NCBI GenBank assembly: GCA_002099365.1
Contig: MSED01000004.1
Location: 2,232,001-2,296,000 of the forward strand
Length of the DNA stretch: 64,000 bases
Direction: 5' to 3'
Source of the DNA: Phialophora verrucosa
Lineage: Eukaryota; Ascomycota; Eurotiomycetes; Chaetothyriales; Herpotrichiellaceae
Position numbers and translations under genes: made by a program. The notes under the pieces are model-generated. The model saw only the letters and a list, made by a program, of their open reading frames with translations, did not search any database and was not told the DNA's origin. Of the stretch, positions 10,473 through 20,427 are shown piece after piece (position 1 is the stretch's first letter; each line of letters starts with the position of its first letter).

Positions 10473-12413
10473 TCACCGTTTCTGAAGCTTTCGCTCCTCG
10501 TCCCTGATCTGTGCTTCGACTTTCTCGAGCAATTCCAAGGACAAGGCCTGCGTGGAAGGACCCAAACCGGGAAATTCATCCGTGGGATTGTCGTCCCACG
10601 GGTAGCGATGCCTCTTCGTTGGTTTGGGCCCTGGGACAGACGCTGGAGGTGGTTTGAGCTGCTGTGCCTGTGGTCGTGACGGCGAGAGACCCATGTTGTA
10701 CGCAGGAGGTTTAGAATCTGACAGGGCCGGATTCGAAGCTCCGGCTTGTAGAGTGGAAACGGCAGCGCGACAGCTTTTGCCCATAGGTCGAAGATGCGCA
10801 CCGGTCGCTTGGTCGTTCGTCCCACTAAACCTTGCGTTCGACTCTGTTGCCATAGAATTTAATGGTCTGGATACTGAGCCCCGTGGGTTCCGAGGCATCG
10901 CGTATGCACGCGAGGAATCTGGTTTTGCTTCCCAATTCGCCGCCCCCTCTGAGGACTTTTTCGGTGGTGGCATCCAAGCGGGGACCGAGGTCCCTTCTCG
11001 AGGCAGAGGCTCTTGTCTGGCGATAGTCGATCTTCCCCCAGCGCCAACAAATTGTGGCTTCGGATTCTCTCGAGCCGCCAATGGTTGCTGCCGTACTAGA
11101 GCTGGAGACTTCGCATTTTCGCTCCTCGCCGCTGGTAGTACTGTGGGTGGTGGATTTGTTGCATCTAGCTCAGCCTCGGCTTCTTCAGCCAGTGCGAGGA
11201 AATCCTCGTCTTCGATCTCATTAAAAACCGAGCTGAAGCTGTCCGACAGTTGTTTCGATGGTCCGGCCATGGCATGCTCGGTTCTACTGTTCTCGGTTAC
11301 AAAATCTGCCCCAAAGGCTGCCTTGCCGGATGAACAAACTTCCGCATCGGCGGTCGATGTCAAGAATCTGAAATCCTCGCCCGTTGACGTTGACAGAGCG
11401 ATCTGTACAGGCTTCTGTGTCGCACATAGCATGAGAAATGTTTCGTCGTCGATACCATCTGTGAAATCCTCGTCGTCGTCCACGTCAAAGGTCGACTGCG
11501 AAGACGCCGCTCCTGCCGTCTGAGTTTTGTTGAATCCCTTCCCATCAGGCGTAGAGCGTTGTAGCCTAGGTCCGTTGTGACCGACATTTAGACCGTTGAT
11601 TCCTACTCTCGCAGGAAGCAGTTCCTCTGCAGAGCCCGCCGAAACAGCATTACCCCATGTTGACCGTGGCGAAGCACGGCGAGACTGTCCTGTGGACTTG
11701 GGTGATACTGAGGAACTTGAAGAAACGGGTATGCTACTTCGCGGAACCCCGACCCGATTCGGTGATGGTTTGCAGTGCAATTTGTCGGTAGTGCTTGCAG
11801 GTGCTGATGAACCGGCGTTGACTCGTGAAGGGCTGAGCACTTTTAGTGCTGACGATCTACTATGAGTCGAAGAAGGTGTTCTTGCTTGGAAGGGCTGGCC
11901 TTCGTCCGCAGAGGTGAAAGTCAAGTCTGCCATCGCGGATGGAGCTTGCACAGCTTTTGACATGACCAGCGGTAATTCCTCCTGCACAACGGCTTGAAGT
12001 GCAGGTGACCTGTCCTCGGCGGCGAGGTCCACTGGCAGAGTGGTCTCCTTGCCCGTGCTGAGAGCATTTCTCAAATCACTTTTCACCGATGCGACACCCT
12101 TTTGCCCAAAGAATTTGTTCAACCTGGGTTGACTAGCTGTGACCTTGCCCCACGTATCCTCAATGCTGATCCTGCCCTCCTCCAGCATCTTCTGCCTCGA
12201 TCTGCGCTCTCTCTCCGCCTTCTCTTCTCGCTTGCGCTTGTTCTCAACTCGTTGTCTGTCCCGTTCTAGTGCTCTCTTGCGCTTCTCTTCCTGGGCATCT
12301 ATCCTGTCGGCGCGGGCCATTTGTGACGCGGTGTATCGGACGGTGGCGCCATCTTTCTTGTATGCCCGCCTGGCCTCCTTGATGGTCATAGGAGGCTTTG
12401 CGGGCCATGGCAT
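10473..12413 (-). CDS. Fungal nuclear-type protein with PIP-box motif, function unknown
   Basis: Single-exon 646-residue protein that I do not recognise as a named family. Start taken at ATG 12413 (MPWPAKPPMT). Residues about 35-80 are a highly charged Lys/Arg/Glu stretch that should form a helix or coiled coil and act as a nuclear localisation signal. It is followed by GRISIEDTWGKV and then QPRLNKFF (residues 95-102), an exact match to the PCNA-interacting consensus Q-x-x-[ILM]-x-x-[FY]-[FY]. The middle is Ser/Thr/Pro-rich and disordered, with two acidic short motifs (DDEDFTDGIDDETF and FNEIEDEDFLALAEE). The C-terminus has YPWDDNPTDEFPGLG and a charged helix. These suggest a disordered PCNA client or chromatin adaptor (inference). 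It lies 258 bp downstream of dom34 on the same strand. Confidence 0.8.
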   Translation of the reverse strand: MPWPAKPPMTIKEARRAYKKDGATVRYTASQMARADRIDAQEEKRKRALERDRQRVENKRKREEKAERERRSRQKMLEEGRISIEDTWGKVTASQPRLNKFFGQKGVASVKSDLRNALSTGKETTLPVDLAAEDRSPALQAVVQEELPLVMSKAVQAPSAMADLTFTSADEGQPFQARTPSSTHSRSSALKVLSPSRVNAGSSAPASTTDKLHCKPSPNRVGVPRSSIPVSSSSSVSPKSTGQSRRASPRSTWGNAVSAGSAEELLPARVGINGLNVGHNGPRLQRSTPDGKGFNKTQTAGAASSQSTFDVDDDEDFTDGIDDETFLMLCATQKPVQIALSTSTGEDFRFLTSTADAEVCSSGKAAFGADFVTENSRTEHAMAGPSKQLSDSFSSVFNEIEDEDFLALAEEAEAELDATNPPPTVLPAARSENAKSPALVRQQPLAARENPKPQFVGAGGRSTIARQEPLPREGTSVPAWMPPPKKSSEGAANWEAKPDSSRAYAMPRNPRGSVSRPLNSMATESNARFSGTNDQATGAHLRPMGKSCRAAVSTLQAGASNPALSDSKPPAYNMGLSPSRPQAQQLKPPPASVPGPKPTKRHRYPWDDNPTDEFPGLGPSTQALSLELLEKVEAQIRDEERKLQKR

Positions 12414-12671
12414 TGTTGAGAGAGGGGGAAAGACAGGCTGGAGGTGGTTCAGAAAATGGCACGGTATCGTTTTAGCGAGCCTGATCTTGGTGGAAGGCGC
12501 GGCTGTGTACCGGATCAACAAATATGCACGTCACCATCACGTGTCGCGGACGCCTTCCGCTATACGATCAAAGGGTGTTAAGAGCTTTCACCATGCACGA
12601 CTGTGGACTTACCTCACGACCAGGCTGACACTTTTATGGTCGTTTGAAGTACACTTGGTTCTGTACTTCGG

Positions 12672-13964
12672 CTATGATTCTTCACTACCATCATCCTCAG
12701 ACCCTTCACCATCCGGGTCAATGTCGTCGATAGGGAATGTCAAGATGGCAGCAATGCCTCCGAGTCCCTCTAACCTTTTCCCACTTTCGTGGTCACTACT
12801 GAGCACTCTGACCTCTCCGCCCTCGACTTCTCTCACTTTATCGACCAGTCTCACCCATCTTCGCCTTGTGGCCACATCTTGGCTCCGGAAGAGAGCATTG
12901 CTGATTAGCAGGACCCCTCCGCCCCGACCTACTGCGCCCTTGTCTACGCATGTCTCGACCTCTTTTGGTCCGTACCAAGCCCGTCCGTCATCCTTCCGCA
13001 GCAGAGCAAAGAAGTCGTCCATCAAGGAAGTCTCTCTAGCGTACTTCGTATCCTTCAGCCTCACCAAAACCTCAGGACTTTTCAGCACCTCGTTCAGACT
13101 GTGCAGATGGCCGGAACTGCTGTGGATAACAATGAACGCCTTCCGTTTCACCAGGTCTTGGAGCAATTTGTCACCCTTCGTAGACGCAGTTTCGCCGATG
13201 TATTTGAGGAAGCCAGCAGCCGTGAAGCCAGGACTTGCTAACAGGATTGGAAAATTGGTGCCGCTATCTTTATTCTCCAGTAGGCCTTGAAGTTGACGCA
13301 TCAAGGTGTCCAGCACTGTACTGAAGAACTTCTGCAATCCTTTATCATGGTCGGCGGACCTTCCAGCTCCCGTACGTTTCCGGGGTACCGAGACCTCGAC
13401 TCTTTGTCTCAGGACGGTTTGAAACTGTGTAATGAAACATATGTTGGCTAGGCCTTCTTGCATGACTACCGCCACTGCTTCGGTGCCTCGGGTCTGGTCG
13501 ATGGCTTCTTCAAGTTGTGCGCGTGCAACACTGTCCCAGCCTTCGCCGCCATTGTCACCTTCAACTTCCTTCTCGAGGGTGAAATTCCGGTTCAGTTCCA
13601 GATCGAGGGTATGGAACTGTCCGATTTTGGTGTATCTGTTCTCTCGCGCAATCTGGCCGGAGACATGGAGTTGGCCGGCTTGTGGATCGAAATCGGTCGA
13701 CTTGACTCGTATCGTTAGATTTGTGTGTACTCGTTGCGAGGAGGTAGAGCCGGTCGAGGAAGACTCGGTAGTCACCCGCCGGATCGCAGATGCGGTGAGA
13801 AGGTCTGCAGGACGAATGAGGTTGTAAGCATGCCACTGTTCTGCCCCTCAGAATGTCTTCTACATATCAAACGAAGTGCGACTCACCATGTCCTCTGGTT
13901 CTTCTGGACACAAAGTGACGCTCCCGCTTCCGTCATTGTCGATATGTCGCTTAACGAGCCGCAT
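12672..13964 (-). CDS. dom34: Dom34/Pelota, ribosome rescue factor
   Basis: Predicted 413-residue Dom34/Pelota, the eRF1-like factor that with Hbs1 splits stalled ribosomes in no-go and non-stop decay; cytosolic. Exons: 13964-13887 and 13835-12672, intron 51 nt. The start gives MRLVKRHIDNDGSGSVTL followed by PEEPEDMWHAYNLI, the highly conserved N-terminal Sm-like domain. The central domain includes EAVAVVMQEGLANICFIT and RQRVEVSVPRKR, with no GGQ motif, as expected for Pelota. The C-terminal domain has GRAWYGPKEV and GVLLISNALFR. It ends in an acidic tail (DDIDPDGEGSEDDGSEES). Residues such as RVHTNLTIRVKSTDFDPQAG match the Pelota N-domain end. It is divergent from the CBM48 gene with 468 bp between starts. 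Confidence 0.94.
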
Positions 13965-14432
13965 TCTGGTGGGAGGTCCGAGCAGCGAAGTTTGAGTGCG
14001 CCGGCGGAGGTCGTAATGGCAAACAGAAGTGCGGCGACTGGTGCGACGAGAAAAAGGGTTATGGGCGTCACTTCGCGGCGGGCAATGAGGGACCACGGGG
14101 ACCTGGTGGGTGCTGGGTGCCCGGAGGTGATTGGCGTGGGTGACGCCAATGTAGAGCTCGTGACTAGTAGCAGAGCTACTCGTAGGTGGCTAGGCTGCCC
14201 CTGGAGATGCCCTCCAGTAGCTGCCAGCAGCACCGCCCCAGCCTCCCACCTTGTTACAGGCCGGCTCCACCCATGCCATCATATTATGTTATTATTGCCA
14301 TACCGCAACTCTTCGTTCTGCTTCTATAGCATTTTCTGCATCGCGGTCGCCTGTTGCCTGTTGTGTCAACTCTCGTATATCGATTTTCTGCTCTTGATTG
14401 CTCCTGCAGTGCGTTCTCAACCCATCTGCAGT
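13965..14432. promoter_or_regulatory. Divergent promoter region, dom34 / CBM48 gene
   Basis: 468 bp separate the two starts, so the two promoters must overlap or abut. Nothing coding was recognised. Confidence 0.45.
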
Positions 14433-16323
14433 ATGGGTAGCTTCCTCTTCAAATGGTACGTCAGTGCGCACAGGGCGCTCCCCCTGAGCGATTACGCGCT
14501 CGTGCCCCGACGGTAGCTGATTCCACTTCCCAGGCCCCATCCAGAGGCCAACGACGTGCACGTCACCGGCACCTTCGACGACTGGGGCAAGAGTGTGCAA
14601 CTGGATAAGGTCGGCGACATCTGGCAAAAAGACGTGGAGCTGCCAAAGGCCGATGAGAAGATTCTGTACAAGTTCGTGGTTAATGACCAGTGGATTATTG
14701 ATCCAGAAGCTCCTCAGGAGGATGATGGTCATGGCAACGTAAACAATGTTCTACATCCCGAGCAGATCAGGCCCAAGGCCTCAGTTGTGCCTGAGGCGTT
14801 CACCACCTCGAGCGCGGCGCCAGAGAGCACTACCGCTGCCTTGGCGGGCCAGGTGCCTCTAGAGCCAAAGAAAGAGGCCACCGAAGGTAGATTTCATGCC
14901 AGAAGCACAACAACCAGCACTAACCGTGACTCATATAGTGACCCCAGCGTCGGACTCCCATCCGCACGGTGCGCCTGGCGCATTTCCAGAGACCCCGGCA
15001 AATGAACAAGACTCGTTTAGCGTCAATCCTCTGCCACCAACCGAGGGCGCAAGCAATCCCGTCAATGTGCCAGCTGGCGAAAAGATCCCTCCTCTCGGTG
15101 AAGTCACTTCCAACACTATCCACTCCGCTGTAACCACCTCAGAAGAAGCCTACGAGAAAGGGGGCGCGGGCATTCTTGGAGGAGCATTAGCTGCGCTAGG
15201 ACTCGGTGGCACTGCAGCTAAGAAGGAAAACCTTATTCCAGAGTCTTCTCTCCCTATGGGTGAGAATGCAGATAAATCATTGGATGCTGGACCATTCATC
15301 AGCTCTTCCGGCCCCAACACGACTACGGCTGACCTGGCCGGCAAGGTGCCTTTGGAAGACTCCAAAGCCCAAGCCACAACCTCCACAGTCCCCGAAACAG
15401 TCAAGGAGTCGATTGCGGATGCCCACGCTGAACCGGAAGCTACCACGTCGCCCGAAGCTGTAAAAGAGAAGGCCGAAGTCGAACAAGAGTTACTAAAGAA
15501 AGTGCCTGAGAATGAGGCAACAGGAGAACACGCGCCAAACATTGCCGCCGCCGCCGCCGCCGCCGCCTCTCCAGCATCTGGTGTCCCCGAGCAAGTTAAG
15601 GAGTCAATCGCCGCCGCACACACTGATCCTGAAGCTACCACATCCGCCGAAGCCGTGAAAGAAAAGTCCGAGGTGGAACAGGAGCTACTGAAGAAAGTGC
15701 CAGAGCATGAGGAAGCGGGAGAGCCTGCGCCTACAATCGCTGCGGCTACTTCAGTTACTGCGCCAGCACCGACTGGAGAGACATCAAGCACACCCGCGCC
15801 TGGCCAGCTACCAACCGCGGCAGCTGCTGTTGCTGACGGCACTGACGGAAGTGGTGAGGCAAGTGAAGCAGCTAAGCCCACGGTTGTTCCCGAGAAGACA
15901 GAGGGAGACAACACTGAGTACGCGCCGCCTCATGCTCCTTCTGCTGCCCCAGGAGTTTCCGGATCCGCTGCCGCTGCCGTCTCCGATGGTGCAGAGGACC
16001 CCACTCTGCTAGACGAGCCTGCGGTGCAGCTGGGGATCAAGAATGACACAGAAGCAACTACCGCCCCGTCAACCGAGCCGGCCACTGTGCACGAGGCTAC
16101 CACCGCCGATGCTCCCAAGGGAGCCACCCCAGCTACGCCAGAGGCCAAGACGGAAGAGACGAAGGCGGCGGCTCCCGCTACAACGACTGCTCCGACGAGC
16201 AGCGCAACATCAACGCCCGCGAAGAAACCAACATCTACCACCCCGTCAAGCACTCCGGGATCGGCCAAGGATAAGAAGAAAAAGCACAGGGTCAGCTCTT
16301 TTTTTAAGAAGATCTTTGACTAG
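14433..16323 (+). CDS. CBM48/AMPK-type glycogen-binding domain protein with long repetitive tail
   Basis: Predicted 586-residue protein. Exons: 14433-14455, 14534-14886, 14939-16323. The N-terminus (residues about 5-85) is a CBM48 domain: PHPEANDVHVTGTFDDWG, then YKFVVNDQWIIDPEAP and NNVLHPEQI, similar to the AMPK beta-subunit and the yeast Mdg1/Crp1 proteins. The rest is low-complexity Ala/Pro/Thr/Glu, with two 65-residue repeats starting at 15388 and 15583 (core KEKxEVEQELLKKVPE) and two shorter LAGxVPLE segments near 14840 and 15340. It ends in a Lys-rich tail, KKKKHRVSSFFKKIFD, that could bind membrane or nucleic acid. No catalytic domain is present. A scaffold role tied to glycogen or signalling is inference. 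Confidence 0.85.
15388..15750 (+). repeat. In-frame 195-bp tandem repeat, two copies
   Basis: Two diverged copies, beginning at 15388 and 15583, encode VPE(T/Q)VKESIA(D/A)AH followed by EPEATTS-type residues and KEKxEVEQELLKKVPE. A (GCC)n run at 15543-15567 encoding poly-Ala lies at the end of copy one. Confidence 0.85.
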
Positions 16324-17727
16324 TTCTCAAAGGCGACCGTCGGTCAGTGTTTCGGGAGACGAGGAAAGGGTAAGGTGACGGAGCCAACAGCAGCCAGGGA
16401 GACAGTCCGTGCATGATGGTCCCCGACATAGTGCATCTTCATTGCGGACGGCAGGTGCTCTTTACGGACAAGGTCTTAGGGCTCCAAGCTTGTGTACGAC
16501 GGCTGCAAGGACGCAGCGCGACGGGGAAGGGTTGATGCTGGATCAAGGTGCTCCAAGGTGCATCGCTTGTATGGCGCATGGTGATTTTGGATCCTGTGTT
16601 TCTCGTGTAGATATCCCACTGAGTTGTGCTTGTACCAGGAGATAATTAATACACCAGACGGGTTTGTGCCGGCGTAGATGATGCTCTCACGATACAGGAA
16701 ATGTTCTCGTCGTTTTCTAGAAGCGCCAGAAGCCTGGGGCGAACGATCGGGTGCAGGCGCAATGCACCAGGAAGGCCAATCAGCGGGGTGGCTTGTGTCT
16801 GACCGCCTGGAGTATGTACTGTACCTCGTACGTCAGCGGGCAAGGGCTCTTGGTGCTTTGTGCTTGGAGCTTCTGCTGCATCGAAGCTCGTTCCCCGCTA
16901 ATTGCAAGCTCGTCTGGGTTATTCTTGCCTTGTTTTTCGAGCGCGGTGCTCGCATAGGTGAAGCAGAGCTGTCAGCTCTTCTTGCGCATCGTGCGGATTC
17001 GCTCTGATCCAAGCAGCATTCCAAACAGCTTGCGTCAATCCGTAACATAGTCTTCAGCACTGTCCTGCTTACCCCTCGCCTGTTCAAATCTTGTTGCTTC
17101 CCCTCCTCGTGGGCTTGTCCTGCTTTATATCAATCCGTTTTGTCTTGTGTGTTTGCGGACTTACCTTCTCGCTTGCCACCCAATCTCTGTCGGTAATCAG
17201 AACCACACCTGGCCTCTTACCTACACCGGTCCTCGGTTACCCCTCCGCTGCGTCATCTGCGACTCAGACTCGCGCCTTGCCCCACCTCCCAGCTCGAACA
17301 GTCCTACCAGTGCTTGAACGGCCCTGGTTCGCATTGCAGCAGGAAGCCCGGGAAGCTCTCTGGTGCGTTTGGTCCCTGCCAGGAAGGTTTCACTCGTCGA
17401 TTGATAGTGAAGCGCAGCATCACGGACAGACACTACCTTCCCTGATACGGGCATTTCACCATTGCCCATCCCTGCCTCTTTCGACGCAACCACAACCCCC
17501 GACCCGTAACCTGCTGTCTATGGTCCACCAGTCTCACAGACCACATCAGTGACAGCCCACTCCAGCGGAGAGGGTCCTCCCCTATTCTTCTAAGCACCAG
17601 AAGAAATCCAGTTGGGTCAGTCCACAAGATATCCTCACTTGAGTTTAAGCCAACGACAAGCAGTTCCCGTCTGGGGTCTCTCATACCCACCCAATACAAT
17701 CTCCCCGCCTCTCAAACCTCATCACCA
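16324..17727. promoter_or_regulatory. Intergenic, 3' flank of CBM48 gene and long 5' leader of pkaR
   Basis: 1.4 kb without a convincing frame. The last 600 bp before the pkaR start are pyrimidine- and Cys/Ser-codon-like rich (many ctc/ccc/ttc runs), as in fungal leaders, and pkaR may have a long or spliced 5' UTR. Confidence 0.4.
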
Positions 17728-19098
17728 ATGTCGACATCTCTTCCTGCTTCTCACCAAGCTATCATTGATACCCTGGTTAAAGACTTGCAACAAGCCAAAC
17801 CCGAAGACCCTCTCCAGTACTGTGCGAATTACTTTAATCGTCAGCTCGAATTCGAGCGGGCCTCCCACAAATCAGCCAAACCGACCTCGCTCGCGAGCAC
17901 GAACGGCAAGATGGCAGACACTGCTGGCCCTTTCGACAACCGCAGCCCTTTCGCAGCTAAGAATAGCATACAAGAGGAAGATGAAGAACGTGATACCTTT
18001 GGATCCCCTACCAACGCCACCTTCAAGAACCGCGACTCCGGTCGCTCGCCCTTTGGGGGCTCTGGCTTTGGCGCCGCGGCCGGTGGTGCTGCTGGCGGCA
18101 GCTTGTTTGGCGACTGGCTAGGCAATCAGGCCTCTGAGGACACCTCACAACAAGCCCAACCACTGCCCAACAACTATGCGGCCGGCCGCAGAACCTCTGT
18201 CTCTGCCGAATCCATGCAGCCAGATTCCGACTCTGGTAACTGGAAACCACCCAAACACTCAAAGACACCCGATCAGCTTGAGAGACTCAGAACCGCCGTG
18301 TCGGGTAACTTTCTGTTCTCCAGTCTAGATGAGGACTCGTTCAACTTGGTGCTTGACGCACTGGTAGAGAAAAGCATTCCGGCGCCGAACATCAAGGTTA
18401 TCACACAGGGCGATGAAGGTGATTTCTTCTACGTGATCGAGTCAGGCGACTTCGACATCTACATCAACCCGAGCGGAGCAGTGGAAGCTGGCCCTGACGG
18501 TATGGGGAATAAGGTTGCTACGATCGGACCTGGTGGAAGCTTTGGTGAACTCGCCCTGATGTACAACGCACCTCGTGCTGCCACAGTTGTCAGTTCGTCC
18601 AAGGGTGGTTTGCTCTGGGCTTTGGATCGGGTCACGTTCCGACGAATTCTTATGAACAACGCCTTCCAGAAACGAGAGATGTACGAAGGGTTCCTCGGAG
18701 AAGTGCCTTTGCTCTCGTCTCTCAAGCCATACGAACGGGCCAAGATTGCCGATGCATTGGAGACTGTCAAGTTTGAAGCGGGTCAAAACATTATCACCGA
18801 GGGCGAGCCAGGCGACGCCTTTTATCTTCTGGAATCAGGCCATGCTGTTGCATACAAGCATGGCGTGGACCACGCTGTCAAAGAATACGGCCGAGGGGAC
18901 TTCTTCGGTGAACTTGCTCTGTTGGACGACAAGCCTCGAGCAGCGAGCGTGGTTGCGAAGGATAATGTCACCGTTGCCAAGCTCGGGAGAGATGGGTTCA
19001 AGCGCCTTCTTGGGCCAGTGGAGGGTATCATGAGACGCGAAGAGTATGAAGGCACCGAAGACCTAGATCCCTTGAGCCACCAAAAGACGGTGACCTGA
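17728..19098 (+). CDS. pkaR: cAMP-dependent protein kinase regulatory subunit
   Basis: Single-exon 456-residue PKA regulatory subunit that holds the catalytic subunit inactive until cAMP binds. The N-terminal dimerisation/docking helix is HQAIIDTLVKDLQQAKPEDPLQYCANYF (shown here only as its two halves: residues 9-22 and 23-36). A Gly-rich linker follows, then the inhibitory site RRTSVS (R154-S159), an autophosphorylatable substrate-like sequence. Two cyclic-nucleotide-binding domains follow, with phosphate-binding cassettes FGELALMYNAPRAATV (about 272-287) and FFGELALLDDKPRAASV. Both retain the Glu and Arg that contact cAMP. Length agrees with other filamentous ascomycetes (about 400-460). 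Controls growth, development and stress responses in fungi. Confidence 0.97.
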   Translation: MSTSLPASHQAIIDTLVKDLQQAKPEDPLQYCANYFNRQLEFERASHKSAKPTSLASTNGKMADTAGPFDNRSPFAAKNSIQEEDEERDTFGSPTNATFKNRDSGRSPFGGSGFGAAAGGAAGGSLFGDWLGNQASEDTSQQAQPLPNNYAAGRRTSVSAESMQPDSDSGNWKPPKHSKTPDQLERLRTAVSGNFLFSSLDEDSFNLVLDALVEKSIPAPNIKVITQGDEGDFFYVIESGDFDIYINPSGAVEAGPDGMGNKVATIGPGGSFGELALMYNAPRAATVVSSSKGGLLWALDRVTFRRILMNNAFQKREMYEGFLGEVPLLSSLKPYERAKIADALETVKFEAGQNIITEGEPGDAFYLLESGHAVAYKHGVDHAVKEYGRGDFFGELALLDDKPRAASVVAKDNVTVAKLGRDGFKRLLGPVEGIMRREEYEGTEDLDPLSHQKTVT

Positions 19099-20427
19099 GC
19101 CATGGCAAGGCGCTCGAGCATGGATTATGGACCCGGGGTCGCTGGATCTGTCGCCAGAAGAAGGTCGAACGCAGAATTAAAATACGAAACAAATAGGGTA
19201 GTCAGTACGATTATGGCCTGGACTTTTACGAACGAGGCGTCTGCGCGTCCAAGGGTGGCTCAACTCGATGGATGGCTGATTGTCAACTGAGGTGGGAGTG
19301 ATGGACAAAGAGCCAAGTCGAGTCAAACGCCGATGAGACGACGCAACACCAAGGGCGTTCGTCAGTTAATGAAGTTATGTTTATCAAACTTATATCCACA
19401 CAGAGTAGCAAGTCTGCTTGGGCCAGTGCAGGGTGCTTAGTCTGATACATATGTAGAGCGTCACAGCATGCACCAGACAGTCGCTAGTCGGTGGCTCGAC
19501 TGGACAGGGCTGGCTTACATAAGCCCGCGACACCTTCTGCCCTGATCTGTCCGACTGGCTGTTCAGTTCTCCACTCACTGCTCCTTCGGATGAGCATCAC
19601 AATATCAGACTCGGCTGACTGCTTCCAGAAGTCTTTAAAGGTGCCCTTCCCATCCTCGTCTTACATCTTCCTTTCTGTCTCTCTTTCGACCCTCTCGGAC
19701 GCCTCGTACTTTTGCGTGCAGTCTGTAGCCCGCAGCGTCTCGATCGGCACCATATCCGATTGTGCTCCCTGCGCCCAGCTGCTCCTGACTCCGCGCGAGA
19801 TTCGAGATTACTGATCGTGTGTTGCCGTGCTTGTTTGGCCGCTGCCGAGAAGTGGGCAAAGCAGCCAGGACATATGCACCAATGATACGAGCATGTTGGA
19901 GCCCTGATATCAATTTCTGGTGCCCTTGTCATGCTGCTTGAACGTCTACTTATTCAGCTTGCGCTGTTCCCCTGATGGAGACGTCACCAGCGGCATCTGC
20001 TCAGCTCCTTGTCCGAGGCATCTCCTCTCTAGATGGCGAGATGTTCACTAACCAGATATTGGCCCTCTTTCGAGGTTGCAGTCGTGGAGTCCTCTTTCCA
20101 CTCCGTTCACTCTCGGACTTTGGCTCTGTTGGGATATGGGCTGTTTGTTCAAAAATTTCCGATACGAAGAATGAGGCTCCCTGGAACTGTTGAGCGCGCT
20201 TTTCTCGTTATGGCGTGACCTTGCGGCCCGAACAGCTTTGCCCTCAAATGCAAGCCTTGGCCAGCTTTTGCCGTGAGTTACCGTGGCATTCTCCTCGAAT
20301 ATTTGGTCTCGTGGCACCCACAGCGCCCTGAAGGTGTTTCCCGCCATCCTTCTCTATTCGAAGGTAGATATCTTGGGGGGAACTTTGCTTCGAGAGCTTC
20401 TCATTGCAGATACTTACGTGGCACACG
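19099..20427. promoter_or_regulatory. Intergenic, pkaR 3' flank and upstream region of third MFS gene
   Basis: 1.3 kb with only short frames lacking recognisable domains. No repeat or RNA gene was recognised. Confidence 0.4.

Noticed and set aside
12139..13290. 383-codon plus-strand frame opposite Dom34 and the PIP-box gene
   Set aside because: Antisense shadow spanning two real genes and their intergenic gap; Ser-rich translation without domains.
15150..15914. 254-codon minus-strand frame opposite the CBM48 repeat region
   Set aside because: Mirror of low-complexity coding repeats, giving Ala/Ser/Gly runs; no independent support.
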